Assembly: GCA_017524145.1 (NCBI GenBank)
Contig: JAFWUI010000012.1
Span: forward strand, 1-64,000
Direction: 5' to 3'
Origin: Oxalobacter sp.
GTDB lineage: Bacteria > Pseudomonadota > Gammaproteobacteria > Burkholderiales > Burkholderiaceae_D
DNA: 64,000 nt
The notes under the pieces were generated by a model. The model saw nothing but the letters and a program-made list of their open reading frames with translations. It did no database searches and was not told where the DNA came from. The position numbers and the translations under genes were made by a program. Positions within the stretch are counted from its first letter, which is position 1, and the number at the start of each line of letters is the position of its first letter. Below are positions 19,135 through 29,400 of this stretch, piece after piece.

Positions 19135-20510
19135 ATCTCTCATTGCTGGCAGCCCGGTTTGATGAACGGTTCAAGGACATTTCTGGGGAAAGCATCCTGC
19201 GTTTGGACACTGCTGCGAAGAAGATCGGTGAAATCACCGGCGGGATAGGAGACGGCGTGAAAAAACCACCGTCACAGGACTTGCTTGTCGAGGCGCTGGA
19301 AAGCCTCCAGCGCGGGAAGAGGGTTTCCCAACTGGACAAAAGGCGTCAGAAGGCAATCTGTTGGGGATTGGGTAGCCGAGTCACCGTCAAGAACCAGACG
19401 GTAATTCCACTTGAAGATGGCAAAGTTGTGAATCAGGTTTTTAGCCTCATTGACAGGTTTCTTGAACAGGGGACATTACGCAAGAACATATTTGTTGGAC
19501 TGGTGTACAGTTATTTTGAATATCCTGAAGGCGGTCTTTCCTGTAGACTTGGGGCATGGGAGGAACTGCGTGACATCATCCATCGGGGGATGGTGTATTT
19601 CAAGGATTTCTACGCATCAAAACCAAGGCAGTGGTTTTCAAAAATACAGGTGCATCAGGAGATGCTCGGGCTCGGTGTTGCAGAATATGCTTATGCTGAG
19701 TTCGAAAAGGATTCAGAAATCAAGGAACTCCGTTCAGCACTGAATATCCCCGACAGGAGTTGGGTTTGGCGGGACATTGTCCAAATGAGACTTGAGGTCA
19801 TCAAAAAGCAGCATGAAAGGCTTTTCTTCCAATCTGTTGACGGGTACATCGCCTTCGCAAAACAGTTCCACAGTTACATCGACCAGATACTGGCAACGGT
19901 GCTTGAACGTTATAAAGACAGCTCAAGAAGGTTACAGCCCCATATCCCATTAAAGGAGTTTGCGATTGAAACTTGGGGTCTACCGGGAATCGGGCTTGGC
20001 AAGTCCAGATGGAACACCTATGCTTCAGAAGAGACTCGCAAGATGGTCGGCAGCTGGATAGCACGTGAAAATCTTAGGATTTTCTTTGAGGTGATTGCTG
20101 GGACAAGATCCAATATCGAGCATGAGCGTTTCCGTTTCTGGTTGCGTTATCTGGGCAGCATCACGTTCACTAGGATTTACTTGAACCAAGATGCCAAGCA
20201 GACCCCAAACCTTGAACTTCGCCAGTATATCGAAAAAAGCAATGGGGCTTTCAGTTGGATCAATGGAACTGCCAATACGCACGCTTTCCTGCTGAATATC
20301 GGAGATTATTGCTTCCTGGAATTTTCCCATATAGGAAATGCCTGCTATGTGTATCATAAAGACCGCCTGCCTTTTTCACTGGATGCAAGTGACGTCAGGT
20401 TTTTTTTGATGAAGAACAAAATGTTGGCCACTGACCGTATCCTCCATACGACGGGCTGGCAGTATAACGCGGAATGGATGCTCAAGAGAATTGGCATTTA
20501 CCCCGATTGA
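19119..20510 (+). CDS. zorC: Zorya protein ZorC (EH-signature domain)
   Basis: Cytosolic 463-residue Zorya effector-side protein. The C-terminal part has the EH-signature pattern: a segment around NIEHERFRFWLRYLG near residue 335, then FLLNIGDYCFLEFSHIGNAC near 390-410. The N-terminal two thirds are mainly helical with no catalytic motif that I recognise. In characterised systems ZorC is needed for defence and binds DNA, probably acting with ZorD after ZorAB activation. The start lies inside zorB (16-base overlap) with GAGG just before it. Position and domain make the assignment firm, though the mechanism is inferred from the family. Confidence 0.9.
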   Translation: MSIALNLSLLAARFDERFKDISGESILRLDTAAKKIGEITGGIGDGVKKPPSQDLLVEALESLQRGKRVSQLDKRRQKAICWGLGSRVTVKNQTVIPLEDGKVVNQVFSLIDRFLEQGTLRKNIFVGLVYSYFEYPEGGLSCRLGAWEELRDIIHRGMVYFKDFYASKPRQWFSKIQVHQEMLGLGVAEYAYAEFEKDSEIKELRSALNIPDRSWVWRDIVQMRLEVIKKQHERLFFQSVDGYIAFAKQFHSYIDQILATVLERYKDSSRRLQPHIPLKEFAIETWGLPGIGLGKSRWNTYASEETRKMVGSWIARENLRIFFEVIAGTRSNIEHERFRFWLRYLGSITFTRIYLNQDAKQTPNLELRQYIEKSNGAFSWINGTANTHAFLLNIGDYCFLEFSHIGNACYVYHKDRLPFSLDASDVRFFLMKNKMLATDRILHTTGWQYNAEWMLKRIGIYPD

Positions 20511-20522
20511 TAGGAATACAAT

Positions 20523-23500
20523 ATGCCAGAGAATTTTCCATGGAAAGTTTCCGCGGATAAAAGCGGATTGGTTTTTGAAGAGGCAGATGAATTTCTCGCG
20601 GCGTACCTTTCGCAGCTTGAAGAAGAAGATTACATCGTCCAGGACGTCCTGACATGGGAAAAGCTCTATGCCCTAGTTGACGATGAGAACCATGAAGACA
20701 GCCTGCATCTTCTGAGACTGCCCCCCTCCTTTGATGCGAAATGTGAATTGATTAGCCGCGGGTCGTTGAATGACCCTGATTTTTCCATTTCAATCGCTAG
20801 CTGGACGAGATTCTCAGGAGATTCCTTTTCTCCCGCATTACTTGCTAGGATTGGGGCAGTTGTCCGGCTAAGGGGGGCATCATTCCTACTTCCAAGACCG
20901 CAGTATATCCTGCTCGATGCGGCAGCGGCGTTCAGACGGCGGAGTCAAAACAGTTTCTCCTACCAGCAGAAGGAATGGGCCAAGATCAGGAAATACGCGG
21001 TGGAAGCAGGGGCTAGGCTTGACAGGTTTCTGAGCCAGACTATCGTCCTTAAGCCGGACACACTGCACTTTACGCTTGAGAAAAGAGCAGGTGAAGGGGA
21101 ATATGCGGGTGAAATCATTCCATCCTTTGACGATATGCCAAAAGGCTGGCTGGACATCTTCGATAAGACTGACTCGGTCCAAGATAGCTACAGTATAGCG
21201 GAGGAAAATGGCGGGATTGTCCATGTGCTGGTGGATGAGGCGGTTTTCGAAACACTCAAAAAAGTCAAAGCACTTCCTGGAAGAAGGAAGCTGACGCGTG
21301 ATGACCTGCTTGCCCTAAAAAGCGACCCGCATGGTTTTTTTGGGGAAGCTTCCCGGGAAATCGTCAGCCTTGATGAGATTGACAGGGAAATCGACAAGGC
21401 AGGTTTCATCCTTTGGGAACATCGGCTTCTTGTTGGCCTTGACCGTGATAGGAATATCAAAAGTGCGGAAATCTACCTGACTCCCTTGACTGATGTTGCG
21501 CAACCCGAGGAGGCTTTAATCGATATTGGTGTTTCTAGGCGTCTCCGGTCTTACTGCGACAATGCCATTCAGGCTTTCGACAGGAAAATGCCTGAGTTTA
21601 TATGGGAGGGGTATATCCTGCGTATACAGGATGCCCAAAGGGAGGTTGTCGAAAACATCATGGCTTCGGTCTGGGGTGGCAGGCAAGCAGTGCAGGAAGA
21701 TTGGCTCTGGCAGGAAATTTCGCAATATGGTAAACGAGTTCAGGGAATCGGTGAGTTGATTAAGGTCCCGTCCCAGTTCCTGTTGAAAAGCTCAAAAATC
21801 AACTGGACGGGAGAACAGCAAGTCGGAACCATGCAGGAAAGCGGTGGCGGTTCCGATGGGAACGAAACCCAGCATAACAACCTAGTGGACAATGTGGGCG
21901 ATTTAGCCACGCGTACAGATGGATCAGAGAGCCCTCCCGATGGAAACCATAAGGCCATAAAATCCGGAGTAAACAAGGAAGGTGATACCGCTTCTGAGGA
22001 TAAACCACTGTCATCAGCCATGGAAGTGCTTCAGCCAGGATTGAATATCGAGGCAGATGACTACAGCAGGTTGTTCGAGAAGAACGGCCAGGATTTTCCT
22101 GAGCCGCTGCTGCCAAGCTGTCTCCGCAAAGGGATCAGTCTGTTGCCACATCAGAAGAAAGGAGTTGCCTGGCTTCAGAAGCTGATTGCGGAAAGGGGCA
22201 GTGGCTGCATCCTTGCGGATGATATGGGGTTGGGTAAAACGCTCCAGCTCCTATCGGTTATCGTGCGTTATTTCGAAGACACGCCACAGGAGGAACGATT
22301 CCCCGTTTTGGTGGTTGCGCCTGTGTCCCTGATGGAAAACTGGTATAAGGAGGTCGACCATTTCTTCCAAAGGCCTCCGATGCGGCTTCAGATGTTGCAT
22401 GGGGAACACCTCCAAGATCTGCGTATCCGCGAAGGGAACCACAATTCATTGCGTGACGGTTGGCGGACAGGTGACCTTGTTTTGACCACCTACGAGACAC
22501 TGCGTTCCTTCCAATTCCCGTTTGCTCGTGAGAGATGGCATTGCATCATTTGTGATGAGGCACAGAAAATCAAGAACCCGAACGCAATGGTCACCCAGGC
22601 AGTCAAGGCTGTCGGTGCTCAGGCTGATTTCTGCGTTGCCTGCACAGGGACGCCTGTTGAGAACAGCTTGTCTGACCTCTGGTGCCTTTTCGACTTTTCC
22701 TGCCCAGGGTTTCTCGGCACGCTCAACCATGATTTTGGCCCGACATACCAGCGTCCAATCGAACTTAAGGAATCTGGCTATGAAAAGAAGAACATCGCGC
22801 TTAAGGAGAAGATTGAACCATATGTCCTGCGTCGTTTAAAGGGCAGTGTCGCCAAAGACCTACCGAAAAAGATTGAGGAAAGCCCCCAAATCATGATGAA
22901 CGGTGAGCAACTTGCCATGTGCCGCGCGGCGATTGCCGAGTACAGGAAAACACTTGCGGAACTTAAGAAGCAAAACAGCAGGATAAACCCGGCGTTGTTC
23001 TTGTTACACAAGCTTAGAGGGATTTGTGCCAATCCATTCCCTGAAGAAATGGATGTGCAGGCTATGCTGCGGAAGTCTCCAAAAATGCAATGGCTGAAAG
23101 ACAAACTGACAGAAATCAGTGAGAAGGGCGAGAAGGCGATTGTGTTTACCGAATTCAGGGCAGTTCAGCGTTCAATCAAAAAAATGTTGACCGACTGTTT
23201 CGGTCTGTCTCCCGTTATCATCAACGGTGACACGAATACAGCGGCAGGGCTTTATTCTCGTCAAGGATTGATTGACAAATTCCAGGAAACGGAAGGTTTC
23301 AATGTCATCATCCTTTCGACAACTGCTGTGGGTTTCGGTGTCAATGTCCAAGAAGCGAATCATGTCATCCATTTCACACGAAGCTGGAATCCGGCAAAAG
23401 AAGACCAAGCGACGGATCGTGCATATAGGATTGGTCAGAAACGCGATGTTTATGTGTATTATCCAACGATGCTTGACCAGGCTCCCTATATTTCGTTTGA

Positions 23501-23606
23501 GACTAACCTGAATAAATTGCTTGCTGGAAAACGCGAACTTGCGCGGGATATCCTTGCAACAGGCAAAGAACTCAAGGTTGAGGATTTTATGGACGGTATC
23601 GATTAG
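20523..23606 (+). CDS. zorD: Zorya type I protein ZorD (SNF2-family helicase)
   Basis: A 1027-residue cytosolic effector. Residues of about 540-1010 form a complete SNF2 ATPase: Walker A DDMGLGKT near 565-572, DEAQ box (CDEAQKIKNP) near 677, GTPVENSLSDLWCLFDF near 705, and the motif V/VI region TTAVGFGVNVQEA and QATDRAYRIGQKRD near 961. The first 540 residues hold a large N-terminal region plus a low-complexity hydrophilic linker (about 430-500). I cannot point to a Mrr-type nuclease motif by eye. A SNF2 ZorD, rather than an HNH-type ZorE, marks this as type I Zorya. It starts 12 bases after zorC, with AGGAA upstream, and closes the operon. Confidence 0.93.
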   Translation: MPENFPWKVSADKSGLVFEEADEFLAAYLSQLEEEDYIVQDVLTWEKLYALVDDENHEDSLHLLRLPPSFDAKCELISRGSLNDPDFSISIASWTRFSGDSFSPALLARIGAVVRLRGASFLLPRPQYILLDAAAAFRRRSQNSFSYQQKEWAKIRKYAVEAGARLDRFLSQTIVLKPDTLHFTLEKRAGEGEYAGEIIPSFDDMPKGWLDIFDKTDSVQDSYSIAEENGGIVHVLVDEAVFETLKKVKALPGRRKLTRDDLLALKSDPHGFFGEASREIVSLDEIDREIDKAGFILWEHRLLVGLDRDRNIKSAEIYLTPLTDVAQPEEALIDIGVSRRLRSYCDNAIQAFDRKMPEFIWEGYILRIQDAQREVVENIMASVWGGRQAVQEDWLWQEISQYGKRVQGIGELIKVPSQFLLKSSKINWTGEQQVGTMQESGGGSDGNETQHNNLVDNVGDLATRTDGSESPPDGNHKAIKSGVNKEGDTASEDKPLSSAMEVLQPGLNIEADDYSRLFEKNGQDFPEPLLPSCLRKGISLLPHQKKGVAWLQKLIAERGSGCILADDMGLGKTLQLLSVIVRYFEDTPQEERFPVLVVAPVSLMENWYKEVDHFFQRPPMRLQMLHGEHLQDLRIREGNHNSLRDGWRTGDLVLTTYETLRSFQFPFARERWHCIICDEAQKIKNPNAMVTQAVKAVGAQADFCVACTGTPVENSLSDLWCLFDFSCPGFLGTLNHDFGPTYQRPIELKESGYEKKNIALKEKIEPYVLRRLKGSVAKDLPKKIEESPQIMMNGEQLAMCRAAIAEYRKTLAELKKQNSRINPALFLLHKLRGICANPFPEEMDVQAMLRKSPKMQWLKDKLTEISEKGEKAIVFTEFRAVQRSIKKMLTDCFGLSPVIINGDTNTAAGLYSRQGLIDKFQETEGFNVIILSTTAVGFGVNVQEANHVIHFTRSWNPAKEDQATDRAYRIGQKRDVYVYYPTMLDQAPYISFETNLNKLLAGKRELARDILATGKELKVEDFMDGID

Positions 23607-23630
23607 GATTTTCTCTGTTTCAGGAATTAT

Positions 23631-24371
23631 TCAAGAAGCATTGCCAGCAGATTTTTCTGCTTTCTGGTATAGGGTCTTTTTCTTCTGGAAAGCTTCAAAG
23701 CCCCGTTTGCGCAGCTGGCAGGCAGGGCATTTCCCGCAGCCATAGCCCCAGCTGTTGAGATGGATATGGTCACCGGTATAGCAGGTATGGGTCTGGTTGA
23801 CAATCAGGTCAACCAATGCATTGCCACCCAGTTCTTCAGCCAATTCCCAAGTCTGCTGTTTGTTTTTCCACATCAGCGGGGTGACGATGTTCAATCGGGT
23901 ATCCATACCGGTATTCAATGCAACCTGCAGAGCCTTGATGGCATCATCCCGGCAGTCTGGATAGCCGGAAAAATCCGTTTCACACATTCCGCCGACCAGG
24001 ATATTGATGCTGCGGCGGTAAGCAACAATGGCGGCAGTTGTCAGGAACATCAGGTTGCGTCCTGGGACAAATGTGTTTGGCAGGCCGTTTTCCATCATCT
24101 GGATTTCGATATCCTTGGTCATTGCCGTTTCCGAAAGCTGACTGAGCAGGGATAAGTCACAGAGATGGTCTTCGCCCAATTTCCGGTTCCAGGCAGGAAC
24201 CATCTGGCGCAGTTGTCTGATGATGCCGGGGCGGGCTTCCAGTTCGGCTTGATGGCGCTGGCCGTAGGAAAAGCCGATGGTTTCCACCCGGTCGTACCGG
24301 TGGAGTGCCCATGCGAGGCAGGTTGTGGAATCCTGTCCTCCACTGAAAAGGACAAGGGCGTGTTTCTTCAT
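23631..24371 (-). CDS. queC: 7-cyano-7-deazaguanine synthase
   Basis: Converts 7-carboxy-7-deazaguanine to preQ0 with ammonia and ATP, a step towards queuosine in tRNA. The PP-loop SGGQDST lies at residues 10-16. [10 protein letters not shown] and the C-terminal zinc-binding cysteines ([13 protein letters not shown] plus an upstream Cys) are clear. The chosen ATG at 24371 gives 246 residues starting MKKHALVLF, as in relatives. An ATG at 24386 and a TTG at 24416 are in frame, but none has a convincing ribosome-binding site. It is convergent with zorD, 24 bases away, and so borders the defence block. Confidence 0.93.
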   Translation of the reverse strand: MKKHALVLFSGGQDSTTCLAWALHRYDRVETIGFSYGQRHQAELEARPGIIRQLRQMVPAWNRKLGEDHLCDLSLLSQLSETAMTKDIEIQMMENGLPNTFVPGRNLMFLTTAAIVAYRRSINILVGGMCETDFSGYPDCRDDAIKALQVALNTGMDTRLNIVTPLMWKNKQQTWELAEELGGNALVDLIVNQTHTCYTGDHIHLNSWGYGCGKCPACQLRKRGFEAFQKKKTLYQKAEKSAGNAS

Positions 24372-24555
24372 GGATGGGATGGTCATGTCAATGGTTGTAT
24401 ATTGGATGATGTCCAAGCTGTCGGATAGGGGTTGTTCTGAAACGGGAATTTCCGGCTTTTTTCGGTTTATTTGAAATATATCTGTCGGTTTGGATGATAA
24501 TGGTAACAGTTTAATCCAAGTTGTTTTTTTTCAGTTATCTCAGGACGCGTTTCCA

Positions 24556-26403
24556 ATGGCGTATTTCATGGACAGTCGATATCAGGACAGGAAAGAGGCT
24601 TTCTGGTATTTCCTGTTGTGCGTTGTTGTCCTGATGCTGACAGGACTGTCTTTTCCGGGTTATGCCCAGGAAACGCCCAACCCAAAGGATACACCGGAGC
24701 AGCAAGCCGATAGGAAAAAGCAGAAATTCACCTATACCGTGAAAATCGAAGCTCCTCTGAAAATCAAGAATATGCTCCAGGACAACCTGAGCATTGCCAA
24801 ATGGCAGCATAGTGCTGAAATGAATGACCGGCAGCTCCGCAGGATGTACAGGGCAGCGCCTGTTGAGGTACGGGAACTGATGGAGACCGAAGGATATTAT
24901 TCGCCTGAAGTGGATGCCCAGCTGTTGGGTGAACGGGGCGACCGTACGGTTGTCATCTTGGTCAAGCCAGGGAAACCGGTCAAGGTGACGGATGTCAGGA
25001 TTACTTTGGAAGGCGATGTGGCCGGTACGAAGGCAAGCAGGAGTTTTCCTGGTGAAGAAGGGTTGAAAAAAGGCTGGAAGATGCCGGTCGGGACAGTTTT
25101 CCGCATGGAAGATTGGGAGACGGCGAAACTTTCCCTGTTCAAGGAACTTTCCCGTAGCCGTTATCCCCGGGCAACCATCAAGCATACCCAGGCGGTTGTT
25201 GACCCTGAAACCCATTCTGCACAGCTGGAAGTGGTGATGGACAGTGGCAGGGAAGTCCGGTTCGGAGATACGGTGATTATTGGCCTCAGGCGGTACAGTG
25301 AGCAGGTCATTCATGGACTGCATCCGCCGAAACCTGGCAGTGTCTATGACGAGACGCGGTTGCAGCGTTTTCAGTCCAGGGTACTCGACAGTGGCTATTT
25401 CAATGGAGTTGAGGTGGTGGCAGACCTTGAAACCGGCGCAGATGAGGTTCCTGTCATTGTCAAGGTCCACGAAAACTACCAGCAACATGCAGCTGTCGGT
25501 ATCGGTTACAGTACTGATACCCGGGAACGTGCCAGCCTGACCTATGAACATTTCAATTTCATCCGGCAGGATTGGCGCCTGAAGAGTTCAGCGGTTGTCC
25601 AGGACCGGCAGCAGACAGCAAAAGCTGATGTCTATCTTCCTGAAAGTGAGGATGGGTTCCGTGACAGCTTCGGCGTAGCCTATGACCGCTCCAATTTCCG
25701 GGGGTTGGATACCCGTACAGTGGGACTGAATGCCAGACGGGCATGGGGCAGCCCCCGTTTTGAACAGTATCTGATGCTGGAATACTTGAATGAACATGAC
25801 CGGATTGAAGGAGACCATGACGAGCGGCCAGAGGCATTGCCAGTGACTTATGGCCTTATCAAACGCCATCTGGACAACCGTTTCGCTCCGACAGAAGGGT
25901 ATCAGATTGAAGCCCAGGTTGGCGGTGCCGTTGAAGGCTTGATGACAGATGAATCGTTTATCCGGGGTTACCTGAAAGGCCGTTACTATCATCGTGTCGG
26001 GCAGCGGGGAGACATCATTGTCCGTGGGGAACTGGGCGCAGTCCTGTCAGATAAGAAAGAAGGGGTACCGTCAACGGTGATGTTCCGGGCTGGTGGTGAC
26101 CAGTCAGTCAGGGGTTATTCGTATGAAAGCTTGGGTGTCCGCCGTGGTGAGGCTGTTTTCGGTGGGCGTTACCTGGCGGTAGGCAGTCTTGAATACCAGC
26201 ATTATTTCTGGGATGCCTGGGGACTTGCGTTTTTTGTAGATGCCGGTAATGTCACGGATAAATGGGCAAACATGGATTATGCTGTTGGGTATGGTGTCGG
26301 TGTCCGGTGGAAGAGTCCTGCTGGACCGATTGGGGTGGATCTGGCGTATGGTGAGAAAACCGGCAATTTCCATCTTCACTTTTCATTTGGGCTGACTTTC
26401 TGA
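24556..26403 (+). CDS. tamA: Translocation and assembly module protein TamA (Omp85 family)
   Basis: Outer-membrane beta-barrel that works with TamB in envelope assembly and phospholipid or autotransporter handling. The product starts with a signal sequence (hydrophobic core FWYFLLCVVVLMLTGLSF, likely cleavage after GYA). POTRA-type domains follow over about 30-310, then a C-terminal Omp85 barrel. The barrel includes the lid-lock-type segment RAGGDQSVRGYSYESLG near residue 515 and a final strand ending in Phe (LHFSFGLTF). I chose the ATG at 24556; the open frame reaches a TTG at 24490, and an ATG at 24568 is also possible. It overlaps tamB by one base (TGATG). Confidence 0.9.
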   Translation: MAYFMDSRYQDRKEAFWYFLLCVVVLMLTGLSFPGYAQETPNPKDTPEQQADRKKQKFTYTVKIEAPLKIKNMLQDNLSIAKWQHSAEMNDRQLRRMYRAAPVEVRELMETEGYYSPEVDAQLLGERGDRTVVILVKPGKPVKVTDVRITLEGDVAGTKASRSFPGEEGLKKGWKMPVGTVFRMEDWETAKLSLFKELSRSRYPRATIKHTQAVVDPETHSAQLEVVMDSGREVRFGDTVIIGLRRYSEQVIHGLHPPKPGSVYDETRLQRFQSRVLDSGYFNGVEVVADLETGADEVPVIVKVHENYQQHAAVGIGYSTDTRERASLTYEHFNFIRQDWRLKSSAVVQDRQQTAKADVYLPESEDGFRDSFGVAYDRSNFRGLDTRTVGLNARRAWGSPRFEQYLMLEYLNEHDRIEGDHDERPEALPVTYGLIKRHLDNRFAPTEGYQIEAQVGGAVEGLMTDESFIRGYLKGRYYHRVGQRGDIIVRGELGAVLSDKKEGVPSTVMFRAGGDQSVRGYSYESLGVRRGEAVFGGRYLAVGSLEYQHYFWDAWGLAFFVDAGNVTDKWANMDYAVGYGVGVRWKSPAGPIGVDLAYGEKTGNFHLHFSFGLTF

Positions 26404-29400
26404 TGCTTGCGTTTCTGGCTCGTTTCCGGCAGTTCTGGACAAAAAAGCGGTTGCTGTATGTACTGGCACCGCTTGGAATCCTGTTCTGTCTGTTGATGCT
26501 GTGCAGCCAGCGTTGGGCAATCCAGTGGATTGCAGAAAGTGTTGTTGCCGCAAAAGGCGAGAAAATCACCTTTGAAGAAACATCAGGTTCCCTTTTCCAT
26601 GAGTTGAGAGCTGAAAAGGTCGTCTATGAGGGACGGGAACGTGATATCACGGTAAAAGGGCTGGTCTTCCGTTGGAATCCGTTGCATCTGCTGCATGGCA
26701 AAGCAGATATCGATGAACTGTCTGCATCAGTGCTTGAAATCGACCTGAAACGTTCTTCGGATGAACCCCTGAAATTGCCGGAATCCCTGGCACCCCCTGT
26801 CTCGGTGGCTGTCCAGCAGGTTGTCATTGATTCCCTGTCCGTAAAGAAAATGGGGGTTGGGGTCACGCTTGAAAACATCCATTGTTCAGTACTGGCAGAA
26901 GATGGGGAATGGCAGGTGAAAGGGCTTGGTTTCGACAGTCCTTTTGGCAATGTGGCGATAGATGCCGCTTTGCAGATGGAGAAACCGTTTGTCCTGTCAG
27001 GGAAGGCACGTTTTGACAATACGGACCTGGATGCGCATATGGCGGTGGATGCTGGAGGCACCTTGGACAGGATCCAGTTATCGGCATCGCTCAATGGCTA
27101 TGGAGCAACAGGTGACCTGAAAGCTGTCGTGACACCGTTTGCCCCATTCATATTCGATTCACTGGAACTGGTGGCAAAAGATATTGACCCATCCAAGATT
27201 GATGAGGGTTGGCCGATTGCGAAATTTGGAGCCAAAGCACATATCCTGGCACGTGCTGACCGTTCGATTGAGGGATTCCTGCAAGTTGAAAATGGGCTGT
27301 CAGGTCCCGTTGAACAGAAACGGCTTCCTATCCATGCGGTCCGTGCAACCATCGGTGGCAATGTTGATGTGGTTGAGCTGTCTCCTTTGGTGATTGACCT
27401 TGGCAGTGGGGGGATTTTCTCTGGCAAGGGCACATTTTCAGAGCCAGAAACCATCCTGAGCCTGAAGACGGGCGGTTTCAACCTGCATGGCATCACCGAA
27501 GTGCTGCGTCCCACCCATGCGGTAGGCAGCGTTGGGTACCATCGGGTTGAAGGGAAGCAGGAAGTGACCGTTGACCTTGGGGAAAGCCATATCCGGCTCA
27601 AGGCAGATGTCTTGAAAAGTGATGACCTGATTGAATTGAAGGAATGCCTGCTTACCGCAAATGGTGGCTCAATGGCAATGAAAGGCCATCTGGATCTGAA
27701 TGAGACAAAGGATTTTGCATTGAAAGGCAATATCAGCCATTTCAATTTTGCAGCTTTGGGCAAGCTGCCTCCGTCCAATCTGAATGTCGGTTTTGATGTG
27801 TCTGGTGCCCTGAAACCAGACTGGAAAGCAGACCTTGCATTCAGATTCGAACCCAGTTCGTTGTTCAACCAGCCGGTTTCCGGTTATGGCAAAGTCTTGG
27901 TGAGGGGAAAAGAAGTCACTGATGCCGCCATCAACCTGGCTCTGGGTGCCAATACCTTTACCGCATCAGGTAAGTTGGGGAAAGCAGGCGGTCAACTGGA
28001 TTGGCGTCTCAATGCACCTGCCTTGGGGGTTATCGGTCATGGTTTCAAAGGTGCCTTGGAAGGAGCCGGGACATTGTCCGGTCCTCTGGATGCCTTGCAG
28101 GGCAAGGTTTCCTTGACAGGGCATGATTTTATGCTGGCAGACCTGTTCGGGGCGCATGAACTGCAGTTGGAAGCAGGATTTGGCACAACCCTTTCCGACA
28201 GGATTGATGCCCGTCTCTCAGCGGCACAGGCAACGGTTGCAGGAACCCATTGGGCATCACTGAATCTCCGTTCAGAAGGAACCTGGCGTTCCCATACCTT
28301 GAGTGCTTCTGCAAAGAGCAGCCGTTTCGACCTGACAGCACAGCTTTCAGGGGGACTGACAGCCGGAGGAGAATGGGTCGGTTCGCTGGAACAGCTGGAA
28401 AACCGGGGTGCAAAACCTTTCACATTGTCAGGTTCTGCTGCATTGCGGGTAGCTTCTGCCGATGTCTTTTCCATTGAAGACCTGACCCTGAATCTGGGTG
28501 AAGGACGCTTGAATGTCGATAAGCTGGTCAAGAAAAATGCCCGCCTTGAAACATCAGGCAATGCCCGGAATATCCCATTGGACTGGCTGCTGTCTTTCTC
28601 TGAGGATGCTTCTTCCAAGGTAGACAGCACCCTGACAATCGGTGGGGACTGGTCTTTGCGTGCAGACCATGCATTGAGTGGTGAAGCGCATGTTTACCGG
28701 GAAGATGGAGACATCACATTGATTGGTGAAGAACACCGGATGCGTCTGCGCTTGGCTGCTTTGGACCTCCGGGCATTGTTCAACAACAGCAACATGGACC
28801 TCCATCTGCATGCTTCGAGTAAGCGTCTTGGAGAAACCGATGCGACCTTGAAAACCCGCCTTGCTTACCGCAATGGTAGTTGGGGGCTTTTCAAGGACAG
28901 TCCGCTTCAATTGGCGCTGAAAGCAGAGATGCCTTCCATCCAATGGATCAGCTTCCTGACTGGATTGCCAGACCTGGACCTGAATGGTTCCCTGTCAGCT
29001 GATATCCATGGGACAGGAACCTTGGGGACACCGCGGTTGTCCGGGAATGTTGCAGGGCATGGTCTGGAGGTTGATTGGCCGAGCAATGGCATCCATCTTG
29101 ACCGGGGAGAACTGTCTGCTTCTTTGGAAGGCAACCGTCTGACCATCACCAAAGGAACCATCTACGGTGAAGAAGGAAAACTGCTGATTGGTGGCGGTGC
29201 ATCCATGCAGAACGGCATGGTCAACAGTACGCTCAAACTGCATGCCGACCATCTGCTGGTAATGTCCAATGTGGACCGTCAGGTTGTCCTGACAGGAGAT
29301 GGGAACTTCACCTTGGATGACAAAGGATTGAACCTGACAGGCAATCTGCATGTTGACCGTGCGAAGATAGTATTGGATGACCTTTCCGGTGTGACCCGGA

